A program made the translations under genes and the position numbers. The notes below the pieces were generated by a model, which saw only the letters and a list, made by a program, of their open reading frames with translations, did not search any database and was not told where the DNA came from. From positions 1 through 64,000 of the forward strand of contig WHUZ01000038.1 of assembly GCA_015179045.1 (NCBI GenBank): DNA of 64,000 nt. Direction: 5' to 3'. This DNA is from Kalaharituber pfeilii (taxonomy: Eukaryota > Ascomycota > Pezizomycetes > Pezizales > Pezizaceae). This document shows positions 12,030-22,327 of the stretch, in pieces (within the stretch, counting starts at the first letter, position 1; each line of letters begins with the position of its first letter).

Positions 12030-14166
12030 ATGGCAGATAAGGTGCGCCCTATCGATAAGCAACACCCCCACAAAAGTAACACCATTCTGACTATTCACAG
12101 CTAAAAGCTGAGGGAAATGCAGCATTTGCAGCCAAAGACTTCGGGAAAGCAATGTAAAAGCCAGACGCTCAGTTGCTGGAGATTTTTCCTAATTTATACT
12201 TCATCGCAGTGGTCTATTCACTCAAGCAATCGCACTTGATCAAAAAAAACCATGTTCTATACTCGAATCGATCTGCGTGTCACGCATCGCTGAAAAATTT
12301 CAATGCAGCGTTGGAGGATGCTGTCAAGACTATAGGTACGCATGGGCAGAATTACTCTTCGTGCCTGTTTCTGACCAAGACTGTGTCCGGCAGAAATAAA
12401 ACCGGACTGGGGTAAAGGCTATACGAGAAAGGGTGCGGCGTTACATGGCCAGGGAGATCTGAGTACGTCTTGATTCTTTCCACTACTGAGTCTGTGAGTT
12501 TGTTTACTGACAGTAACCGTAGTCGGAGCACTCGATGCCTATGAACAATGCCTCAAGATTGAACCTTCAAATGCGCAAGCGAAACAGGGCATTGCTTCTG
12601 TGAAAGAAGCAATACGGCGAGAAGCCGCGGCTGATGGGCAGAAACCTGATGAGGGGCTCGGATCGATCTTTGCAGACCCCAACTGGTTCCAAAAGCTAGC
12701 TGCCAACCCAAAAACATCATCTTATCTTGGTGATAAAACTTTCTTAGAGAAACTTATGAAGATTCGACAAAACCCCAATGCAATCAATGAGGAATTGCGA
12801 GACCCGAGAATTATGCAAGCGATTGGTGTCCTATTAGGGTTAAATGTGGAGATGCCAGGAGCTGAAGCAACAACAGCCTCAGGGAACGCTGAGGATACAC
12901 CAGTAGGTTCTGGTTATAACTCCTTCAATGGCAACTCTGACAGAAAATAGATGGCAGATGCACCACCAGAGCCGAAGAAGCCAAGCCCACCACCCAAGGA
13001 GAAAACTCCAGAACCAGAACCGGAAGAGGAAGAAGATGAAGAAACAAAGCAACGCAAAGAGAACAAGACCAAGGCCGATGCAGAGAAGGCATTGGGAACG
13101 GAAAAGTACAAAAACAGGCAATTCGATGAAGCCATTCAACACTACACAGATGCCTGGGAATTGCACAAGGACATCACATACCTCACAAATCGTGGTGCCG
13201 CTAAATATGAAAAGGGTGATTACGAGGGATGTATTGAGGATTGCAAAATCGCCATTGAAGAAGGAAGGAACATTCTAGCAGATTTCAAGATAATTGCGAA
13301 GTATGCTGATTTTCAACCCTGTGATTTCTCCATTTACTAATTCAATTTTTAAGGGCATTCGGGAGAATTGGGAATGCATATCAGAAGCTCAATGACCTTC
13401 CCAATGCCATTGAATACTATCAACGCTCTCTCACAGAACATCGTACTCCTGATATCCTAGCTAAACTTCGCGCTGCAGAAAAAGCGAAGATTGAAAACGA
13501 CAGACTGGCTTATATTGATCCGGTAAAGGCCGAGGAAGCACGCGAAGAAGGAAACAAGTGCTTCAAGGACTGCGACTGGCCTGCCGCAGTCAAAGCATAC
13601 ACAGAGATGGTGAAGCGCGCTCCTGATGACCCTCGAGGATACTCGAACCGTGCTGCAGCACTTGCAAAATTAATGAGCTTCCCCGAGGCTGTGAGGGACT
13701 GTGATGAAGCGCTTAAGAGAGATCCTAAGTTCATGAGAGCCTACATAAGGAAAGCGCAGGCATATATGGCAATGAGGGAATATAACAAATGCTTGGATAC
13801 ATGCACAGCAGCACAGGAAGCGGATACAGAGGGCAAGAATGCGGTAGAAATTGAGGGTCTTATGAGAAAATGTATGCAAACTATGTACGCAGCTAGAGAG
13901 GGCGAAACGGAGGAGCAGACAATGGAGAGGATTCAGAAGGACCCAGAGGTAAGGACAATCTGAGAACCAGCCTTTTATTCTTTGATGCGGGCCCGATACT
14001 GATCTAGAATGCACAGATTGTGAGTATCCTCTCGGACCCGATTATGCAAAGTATCCTCCAGCAAGCCAAGACGAATCCAGCAGCATTGAACGAGCACATG
14101 AAGAGTCCAATCATTAGGCAGAAGATTCAGCGCCTAATAATGGCGGGTGTGATACGGCTCGGGTGA
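12030..14166 (+). CDS. STI1: Hsp70/Hsp90 organising co-chaperone Sti1 (HOP), with a frame break in exon 3
   Basis: Sti1 is the cytosolic adaptor that passes clients from Hsp70 to Hsp90. Eight exons fit: 12030-12041, 12101-12153, 12210-12335, 12394-12462, 12523-12902, 12951-13300, 13354-13948 and 14017-14166; introns are 48-68 bp. The product is about 577 residues, the usual fungal length. In order: TPR1 (LKAEGNAAFAAKDF, then NHVLYSNRSA), DP1 (DPNWFQKLAANPKTSSYL, DPRIMQAIGVLLG), an acidic Pro/Glu linker, TPR2A (FDEAIQHYTDAWELHKDITY), TPR2B (YSNRAAALAKLMSFPEAV) and DP2 (DPIMQSILQQAKTNPAALNE). Exon 3 is in frame on both sides only if one A is dropped from an 8-A run at 12242-12249: LFTQAIALDQ and NHVLYSNRSA lie in different frames. 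This may be an assembly error. In TPR2A the usual clamp asparagine is Thr263 (KALGTEKYK). Confidence 0.93.
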
Positions 14167-14384
14167 AAAGAAGGAGTTAAAGTTGAAAAGATGATGACAA
14201 ATTTACTCTGGTGGAGAGGCGCAGTTGGTGCAACTTCCTAGGCGGCGAGTCGCTGTGGGGTTGAAGAATTGCTCGCTCGCATACGTGTATGCTTGATGGT
14301 TCTTCAACTTCACAAGTATGTAATTTCTGTGTTTGCGCTATTTCTTCTCCTGTGAATTATTTTTTATACGTAATAAAAGTCATT

Positions 14385-15027
14385 GGGTACCTTCCCCTAA
14401 GGGTTTATGTGAAATTCAAACCAAGGTTACCAGGCTACATTTCCACCGCAAGCAGTGGTAGTTTCTCTAAGCACTAGGAAGTGAGTAAATAATAAATCTA
14501 GTAAAAAAAATTTGTTATGCAGACAAATTAATCCTACTCCTTAAATGCAGAAATCATGAGGCAGCAAACAAGCTGTCAATCGCACCACAAAGACAACATG
14601 AGAGAGAACTAGGCCTCAAGAAAAGCAGTCAAGTTCTACTACTAGGTAGCAGTCAGGTATCAATGTATCTAACAAGCGAAAGAGTAGAGGAGGCTGGACT
14701 CGTGGGGTGCAAAATTTTTCACTGGAGGACAAGAATGCATTACTGAATATCACATATGCAAACAGAAATAGGTGCAACTTGTATAGTTGATGAATTCGAA
14801 TATCCTCTATATGGTATAGTTGTTATAAATTATGCTACTTCAGCAGTAGTGTCCGCTAACTACTTTTGTATTTATTGTTTATTGTTTATTCAAAATACAC
14901 CTCACTGCGCTCGTAGAGTCCCCTAGGGGCTTGGTATGAGACTACAAAATACATATGTTTTCGAACGCTCCACCAAACAATAAAGCAGGAGTTTGAATTT
15001 CACATAAACTCTTAGGGGAAGGCACCC
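14385..15027. mobile_element. 643-bp MITE-like element with 37-bp inverted repeats
   Basis: The left end begins GGGTACCTTCCCCTAAG at 14385. The right end, read on the other strand from 15027, begins GGGTGCCTTCCCCTAAG. The arms match over 37 bp with two mismatches. ATT flanks both sides (14382-14384 and 15028-15030) and may be a 3-bp target duplication. No transposase is encoded. A foreign TIR end (14896-14942) lies inside it, indicating nested insertion. Confidence 0.65.
14896..14942. repeat. Orphan TIR plus subterminal region of the GTCTCATACC family
   Basis: Read on the minus strand from 14942 this is GTCTCATACCAAGCCCCTA followed by about 26 bp that align with the subterminal sequence after 1192, including GAGCGCAG. 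TA follows at 14943-14944. It faces opposite to the copy at 6510 and sits inside the 14385-15027 element. Confidence 0.65.
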
Positions 15028-15649
15028 ATTATATTGAATATGTGATAATATTGAAGTTCAATAGTTGCATATTTCACTATAACTGAGGTAGAATTAATGA
15101 CTTATGATATTGTATTGAAGTATGATGCTATGCAATATGGTTGGTAGACTAAATAAAATAGTATTAGTTGGTCCTCCAAAACTTGAGAAAAGGGAAGGCG
15201 AACTTGCAGCCGGATGCAGATCAAACGGGCGACGAGGGGGCGACGAGCATCATGGTTGCGATGCTCTCCGGAAGCAGACAGACCTGATGTGCGCTGTCGA
15301 GGAGGAAAGTGGACTAGAGGGAAGAAGGAGTAAATCACTGGAATTGAACGAGGACTGTGGATCTGACTTTCTTCAACCTTGTAACGATGATTGTGTTCTG
15401 TGCTATGTGCTATGTGTTATGTGTTATATGTTGCTACAGAGAAGGCCTCCTCCTCCCTCTTGATATACCCATAATTCTCAAGTGCCCCTTCCCCTTTTGG
15501 TAGTTTCCCAGTTCGTCCACCCGCCGAACCTTCTAGTACCCTCTCCCCTAGCCTTCCTTCCAGGTCACGTGCAATGCCAAGGTCCTCTCCAGGTTTGCGA
15601 CAGCGCCTGCCCCGCCATGGCCCCGGCCCTGCCATGCTTTGCGCAGGTA

Positions 15650-15827
15650 CAGGTGACCCTGGCTATAATGGAGGCCAAGATCCAACCGATTTTCTTCACT
15701 ATGATATAACCAGTTTTCACTATAGTGAGGGCACTTCTTTTACCTTGTGTAGACAAAAAGCTCGCCCATCCCTTCACTATAGCCAAGTTTTCACTAAAAC
15801 GAGGATCATTATAGCCAGGGTCACCTG
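15650..15827. mobile_element. 178-bp pogo-like MITE
   Basis: The ends are perfect 21-bp inverted repeats beginning CAGGTGACCCTGGCTATAAT, flanked by TA on both sides (15648-15649 and 15828-15829). The CAG start, TA target and GCTATAAT core are typical of pogo/Fot-type non-autonomous elements. The interior repeats short TTCACTATAG-like motifs and has no coding capacity. Confidence 0.8.
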
Positions 15828-16209
15828 TACGGGCCCCGTGTTTTGCTGGGTACGAGAGCAGCCCTGGCAGCGATGATAACGAGGAAGGGCCAAATTACCG
15901 CACTGTTTCCGACCCCAACCTTCCGGCACCCGCCCCACGCCCCGCGCCCCGCGCCCCGCCCCCACTCCGGCAGGCCCCCCACGCTTCACTTGCGTCCTCC
16001 TTCCTCTCAAGGAGCTCCATGCACCGCCGCTTGGGTCGCTGGTACGTGAGCGCCTGTAACCCCGATCCGCCCAATACGTAAGTAGCCACCGGACTGCGAT
16101 ATATATTTCATGTAACCCCCTTCCCCCCGTCCCATACCTCACATCAGGTATCTCACATCTTGATCTCGCGTACTTGTCTGGCATGCTCGTAGCCTTCATT
16201 GCACGTTGA

Positions 16210-16221
16210 TATATTTATATA
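16210..16221 (+). promoter_or_regulatory. Candidate TATA box of PUT1
   Basis: TATATTTATATA lies about 85 bp upstream of the PUT1 start codon. Its position and composition fit a core promoter element; no experimental start site can be inferred. Confidence 0.35.
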
Positions 16222-16305
16222 CCCTCAGGCGAAGCCTCCTCCTCTCTCCAGTGCCGCAGCGGCACACAAATAATAATTACTACCCAAGCACAATTTAAAA
16301 GTCAG

Positions 16306-17888
16306 ATGTATCGGCATTCTCGACTGGCCACTTCCGCCGCCTCGCAACCTCTTCGGCCCGGTCGGAATAAATATGTAGCTACGACAAGGGCGTTGCGCCC
16401 GACCGACCTGAGGATCATACCAGCGTCACCGCCACGGTATCAGTCTACGGTTACTCGTCCTGTCTCTCCGGCATCTCCACATTCTTCTTCACATCCTGGT
16501 GCTATCCAAGATGCCATTCCACCCTCCCCACAACTACCCTCAGCAGCAGCGATGACAATAGATAAAAGGCAGATGCCCTTTAGACCCCTTACAGCCCTGC
16601 CCCTCAGTGTTCTCTTACGGTCAATTTTTTTACACACCATATCTGCATCTCCGTTCCTCCTCAGTTTGGCAACCCGCTTCTTACACAATAATGTCGATAA
16701 ACTGCATCTAGATAGTCCTATAAATCCGCTGGGGTTACTGCTTTACTACACCTTTTATAAACATTTCTGTGCTGGGCGCACTTCCGATGAAGTGCATAAA
16801 GTAGTTAATGAACTACGTCAACGCAGAATAGCAGGAACCATTTTGGCGTACGCACGAGAGGTAGAGGTTGGTGAGAAGCACCCCGCAAATGTGGATGAGG
16901 AGGCACAAATACGGCAATGGTTGGAAGGGACAATGCGAACGCTAGAGTATTCGTCTCCAGGCGGCTTTGTAGCGGTGAAGTATACTGGGGCGGGTACTCC
17001 TGCATTAAAACTCTTGTCTGCCAAGCCGCCATCAAAGCCGTCACCGGAGATAGCCGATGCGCTTGAGAGAATCTGCAGTTTGGCAGTTGAACGTGGAGTA
17101 AAGTTGTTGATTGATGCGGAGCAGGCGGTGATCCAAGAGGGTATTGATGCGTGGACACTAGACCTTATGCGGAAGTTTAACTCAAATAGGTCTGGGAAGG
17201 CGGTTGTGTATAATACATATCAGATGTAAGTTTACAAGCCCCAACTATAGTATCAAGATCAAAATCTCACAGAAGCTACAGGTATTTGAAGGCATCCCCT
17301 GCAAAGCTTGCCCACCATCTTTCCTTAGCATCAAAGGAAGATTGGATACTCGGTGTAAAGCTTGTTCGAGGAGCTTATCTCACTAGTGATCCCCGAGAGT
17401 TCATATGCAATACTAAAGAAGATACCGATTCCCAATATAACAATGCCATTCTCAACTTAATCGATGGCCGACACGGCGCCCGTGTTGACCTTGTAGTGGC
17501 CAGCCACAACAAAGAATCTGTCAGGAAAGCTGTGATTGCTGTGGAAGAAGCAAGGCGGAACGGAGTGATGCCAGCTAGCAACCGAGGAGGCGTGCAAGAA
17601 ATAGTATATGCGCAATTAATGGGAATGGCGGACGAGTTGAGTTTCGGTTTGACTAAGCGGGGGAGCAGTTTCGTACTCCATGGAAAGGTAGAGCATGAAG
17701 AAAAGGCTGAGCCAGTAAAAGTATACAAATACGTTGTGTGGGGAAGCATAACGGAGTGCGTGAAGTACTTGCTTAGGAGAGCACAGGAAAACCAAGCGGC
17801 CGTAGGCCGGAGTAAGGAGAATGTGGATGCATGCTGGGCGGAAGTGAAGTACAGGCTTGGTCTTGGTACTCATGGCTCGACCAACTAA
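16306..17888 (+). CDS. PUT1: Proline dehydrogenase, mitochondrial (PRODH)
   Basis: This FAD enzyme oxidises proline to pyrroline-5-carboxylate in mitochondria, the first step of proline use as nitrogen source. Two exons (16306-17225 and 17282-17888) are joined by a 56-bp intron and give 508 residues. The first 80 or so residues are rich in Arg, Ser and Ala and lack acidic residues at the extreme end, fitting a mitochondrial presequence. Around residues 100-145 lie hydrophobic stretches. The barrel region shows VKLLIDAEQ, VVYNTYQMYLK across the splice junction, KLVRGAYL (333-340), ASHNKES and the C-terminal YLLRRAQEN, whose paired arginines bind substrate in the family. The start ATG follows a TATA-like stretch. 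No lesions were seen. It lies 428 bp upstream of the decayed SNF2 gene on the same strand. Confidence 0.95.
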
Positions 17889-18315
17889 CATGGTCGAAGG
17901 ACTATCCTCGCTGTTTTCCTCTTGCCCTTTTTTTTCTGCAAGCAATCATCATAATTCCAAGGCATCCGTGGTAGGGAAAGGCATCTTAGATATAATTACT
18001 TGGTTATCCTCAAGAACGAGAATGCGTGAATCCTGTTCATTTTGTTCCCCAGCTGTGTTGAGTTAGTGTGGACTTCATAATGTCGTAATATTCATTCCAT
18101 GGAGAAATTGCATGAATACTCATTGGTAGTGATAATGTACGAATTTGAACTTCGCACTTCACTCATTATAAATGTGTGGTATCAATCTGCGGGGCTAGTC
18201 TCGTAACCAGACGCTGACTAAGTGGAGTTTCAAGAAAATGGTTGGACTCCGCCAGGAGCGGTTGTGCCAGATTACAAGTCTTCCCAGAAACTCAGTGAAT
18301 CCACCATCTTTCTAA
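17889..18315. other. Spacer between PUT1 and the SNF2 pseudogene
   Basis: It probably contains the PUT1 3' UTR and remnants of the helicase gene promoter. A TIR-like motif GTCTCGTAACCAG preceded by TA occurs at 18198-18210. No gene is seen. Confidence 0.5.
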
Positions 18316-21300
18316 ATGTCGTCTGAACAGGATGAGGATTTGGAACTTATTGTGGGAAGAGATAGCATCCCAAAGCAAGCACAACAATCTAAGAAGCCAG
18401 AGAGAGATATATGTCTGTTTAAAATGGAGCAACTGTTTGGGCTGGGATGCTGAGAGATGGCTATTTTTGTTCCCATAGAGATTATAGTGCTCTCGGGCTC
18501 GGACAAGGAGTACAAGACGGTGCACACTGACGATGATGATTTAGATGCGCCGTGCGACGAAGATAATAACCAGCCACTTGAAAGGCCACACAAAGCAGAG
18601 GAAAGGCCATGACGGGGAAGCCCAACCGAAGGATATCCTGCCTGCCCAAATCGATGATGGTAGCACAGATGATGGGTCAAAGGTCCGAACAAAATGCCAT
18701 GGACATGGGGGAGGCAAGAAAATTATAATGACAGATGATGATGAGGAGGACAGGTATGATAAGTGGAAACTACAGAGGGTAGTAGAAATGAAGAGGAAGA
18801 GACTGGCCGCTCCAAGTTGTGGGAGGGAGATGGGGTGCAGAAACAGAAGCTGGGCGTAGAGAAGAACAGGTCTATGATGGGGTAACGGAAGGTCGGAAAA
18901 ATTGAGCAGCAGCAGAATGTGGTAGGGGTGAGGCTGGATTCCAGCAGCCTGCAACTGTTCTCCAGCTGCATGTCTTGTGGATCAAAAGCTGATCAAATTC
19001 CTGAACTTGTCACAAAAAGATATAATGATGTGATGAAAATGGCATGGATGATGCCTTAACGCAAGTGCCAGAACATGTACAGAAGCGCAAGGAAGTCATC
19101 GACTTTGCTCACAAAACGCTTGATGATATGGTGGCACTTAAGTTCCGCCAACTCACGAAGATGTTTATTTGTCGGATTATGAACGGTCGGCACTATCCCC
19201 AGGCTCACTACTTTGTTTCGAAATTTACCACCAAGTATGAAAGGAAGAATCAACTGAACGCCCGTCGTTCCCAAAGATTACCTCTCCAGGGAAATATGAA
19301 GATATACACCTAAACACTCCCTCGGTGTAATCCCAGCTCCAATTCTACAATGGCTCCGTGAATTTCAGGTCAAAGGTGCCAAATTCTTGGACAAGAAGTT
19401 CGTGTACCAGCGAGGTGGCATCCTAGGGGTCGACATGGGCCTGGGGAAGACACTACAAGTTATAGCATTCTTGAATGCGGCATTTGGGAAGACAGGGGAT
19501 GAGAGAGACAAGAAACGGATGAGGAAGATGAGGATGCTGGGAGGTCTGAATAAGGTGTGGTATCAGAGTTCTGATTGCCTGACCAGGGACATTGATGGGA
19601 AAATTGGAAAAACGAGTTAGATACGGCATGTTTGCTTCTATTTTCCAACGGAAACAGCTTGGCTGATTTTGGACTTAGTAGTGGACATGGTTGATATGCG
19701 ACGCTTACCACGGAGCAAACATTAGAAAGAAGAGGTGCTGAAGGCAGCCCATAATGGTTATATGAAATTATTGTAACAACTTATACTACATCCAAGTAAA
19801 ACAGGGATGTAATCAACCACATCCCCTGGGATTGTGTTATTGCAGATGAATGTCACGCCATTAAAGGTTGCCAACATCAACCGTTACCCTGAACCCGCAT
19901 TTACACCTACTGGTTGAATTACGAGGCGCAATAGCGGACATCACCAAAGCCATGAATGACACCAATACCCTCTGCCGAATCGGCCTTACCGGCTCTGTCC
20001 TGCAGAACAAATTCGAATTACTCTGGACCTTCCTCAACTGGTGTAATCCTGGCAGTGTGGGCCCTGCTAATGTCTGGAACAAAACAATCTCCCGCCCAGT
20101 CAAACTCGGCCAAGCCCACGATGCCACAAACCGACAGCTCGGCAATGCCCGACGTATTGCTCACCAGCTAGGCACAAACCTCCATGCCCCGCATGTTCCT
20201 CCGAAGAATGAAGTCACTTATTGCAGAGCAGCATCCGAAGAAGTCCGAAAGTGTGGTGTTTTGTCCACTGGCAAAGACGCATGCAGAATTATACGAGAAC
20301 TTTTGTGAGAGCGAGATGGTCACATTAGTGAAGTAGTCGACGCAAAATGTGACTGCGAGAGGAGGAGAAGAGGGGTATTGCTGTTATCAGGAGACGGAGG
20401 ATGGACATCGTTGGAGAGGGTTGATGTTTCCATGTATTCAGAATGTGTTGAAGTGTGTAATCATATTGTGAATTGGATACTGTGTGAGTTTGTTGAATTT
20501 CGCTTTTAATTGTTGGGACATTTGCTAATAATCATGTGTAGTCAATGAACTGTCAGGCAAAAGAGCAGAAAAGCTGGAATGGTTACAGACCTGTCTCCCA
20601 GATGATTGGGAAAGGTTTATGAGGCGCTCGAAGCTCGAAATAATATGGACCCTGAGCTGTGTGGCAAATGGATTGTATGTTATTCTGTGCATCGTTCAGG
20701 AAAATTCTAATCAGAATCACTGCAGATCCTTCAAAAGCGTCTTCACTTCTGGCATGCAAACGGAGCTAAAGTTCTCATCTTTTCCTACTCAATTAAGATG
20801 CTTGATATCCTGCAGTCTTTGTTCACTAACTCCTACAATGTCGAATAGCTAGCACAAGATGTCTCTCGAAGACCGATCGTCCCCTGCGTCGATCCAACAC
20901 TAAATTCATGCTAACCTCCCCATAGGCGTCCGCGCTGTCTCTACCTCCAACACAGCACCTTCTCTCCTTCATCTTTCTTATCTCCACTCGCGCCGGCGGC
21001 ATGGGCCTCAATATCACCAGTGCCAACAAAGTCGTTACCTTCAACACCAGCTGGAACCCATCCCACGACCTCCAAGCACAAGACCGCTCGTACCGCATTT
21101 GTCAATGGCGGGGTGTCGCGGTCTTTCGTCTGGTATCTGCAGGAACAATAGAGGAAATTGTGTACGCGAAGCAAATATATAAGTAGCAACAAGTAAATAT
21201 CGATTACTGGTCAGCACTGAACGAAGGTACTTCACCAGTGTGATGGGCGGGAATGGGAGAAAGGATGAGCTATTTGGACTGGTGAATATGTTCACATTTC

Positions 21301-22327
21301 ATGGGAATGATGATGAGCAGGTAGTGGTGGATGTTAATGAAGGGCGCGGTAAATACGAATGTGGTGGAGGGAAGGATGGGAGTGAGAATCATTGGGTTTG
21401 ATGCGATTGAGTTGGAAGAGGAAGATGAGAAGTCGCCAATTCTGAGAAGGGAATGCGAAGTGGAGATGAGGATGATGATCCAGTGAGTCAGTTGTTGGTG
21501 ATGGGAAAAGGGGAAGGCGAAACAGCAGGGCGCCACTGGTGGCACTAGGAGTAACAAGATGGGCCTGATCCAAGCAATCCTCTCTGCCGCATGGGTACAA
21601 TACAAGCATGAAAATAGTGAAGTCATTGGTTCTTCAGCCATCGAAGCGCAAATCTCCAGGAGGGCAGTGGAAACCACCCATGACCAGCCGCTTGGTGAGA
21701 TATCTGTGGGATGTCAACATGGAATCGGCAACCTCTGTCATGCCTGGCAGCACCATTGAAGTAGAAGGTGGGAATGAGAAAGCCATGGTGATGTTAGACG
21801 AAGTCACATATAGGTTTCGTCCACTGGAGGATGTGAAGAGGCACCAGTTTTACTCAATGGTGAAGATATTTGGATTTGAGCCCGTGCAGGAGTTCGCTTT
21901 GGTGGCGGAAGGGTGGACATCGACATAGCGAAAGAAAGCAATGGAAAGGTTTTATTGCTTATTGAGAAATAGGAGGGAGATGAGGGACGGGGTGGAGGGG
22001 GGAGAGGATGGAAAAGACAAAGGAGAGGGGATGGGTGAGAAAGTGAAGGGAGATGAAGTGGAGGAAGGGGATACGAAGGAAGGGGAGAAGGAGGATAAAG
22101 ATGTAGTCACCATTGTAAGGGAGGTGCGAAGGAGGATGATGCGGACGTTAAGAATGCCGGAGAGAGAAGGGACTGTGAGGGTTGTTGTGATATATGCTAT
22201 GGGTAGATATGTTCCATATCCGTCCCTTATACCCGTCTCTTTGTTTGTATATTTGCTCTTTTGGCTCTTTTTCATCCGGTATCTTGTCTGGCTCTCGGTT
22301 ATGGAGTTTTATGTATTTGGGAAATAA
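18316..22327 (+). pseudogene. Decayed SNF2-family helicase, ERCC6L2/Rad26-like
   Basis: An intact relative would be a nuclear Swi2/Snf2 DNA translocase of the ERCC6L2 group. Fragments occur in the right order but in shifting frames: a start MSSEQDEDLELIV at 18316; WLREFQVKGAKFLDKKFVYQ and motif I GGILGVDMGLGKT near 19360-19450; motif II WDCVIADECHAIK near 19830; RIGLTGSVLQNKFELLWTFL near 19978; RRMKSLIAEQHPKKSESVV near 20200; LHFWHANGAKVLIFSYSI near 20750; [17 protein letters not shown] near 20985; [15 protein letters not shown] near 21065; and a C-terminal frame to 22327. In-frame stops interrupt conserved stretches, for example TAG at 21184 after the conserved IYK and another after YNVE near 20846. 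There are several frameshifts, and the motif I acidic residue before MGLGKT is Val-Asp rather than the expected Asp-Asp. Splicing cannot remove these without losing motifs, so I call it a pseudogene. Confidence 0.85.

Larger units (their letters stand above)
14167..16305. other. Spacer between STI1 and PUT1 with inserted elements
   Basis: No further gene was seen. It contains a 643-bp inverted-repeat element (14385-15027) and a 178-bp MITE (15650-15827), listed separately. Around 15900-16000 it is C-rich with repeated CCCCGC(G/A)CC units. Confidence 0.6.

Noticed and set aside
18316..22327. Reading the SNF2 locus as a functional multi-intron gene
   Set aside because: Stops and frameshifts fall inside conserved helicase stretches; splicing them out would delete motifs, and acceptable donor/acceptor pairs are absent at most breaks.
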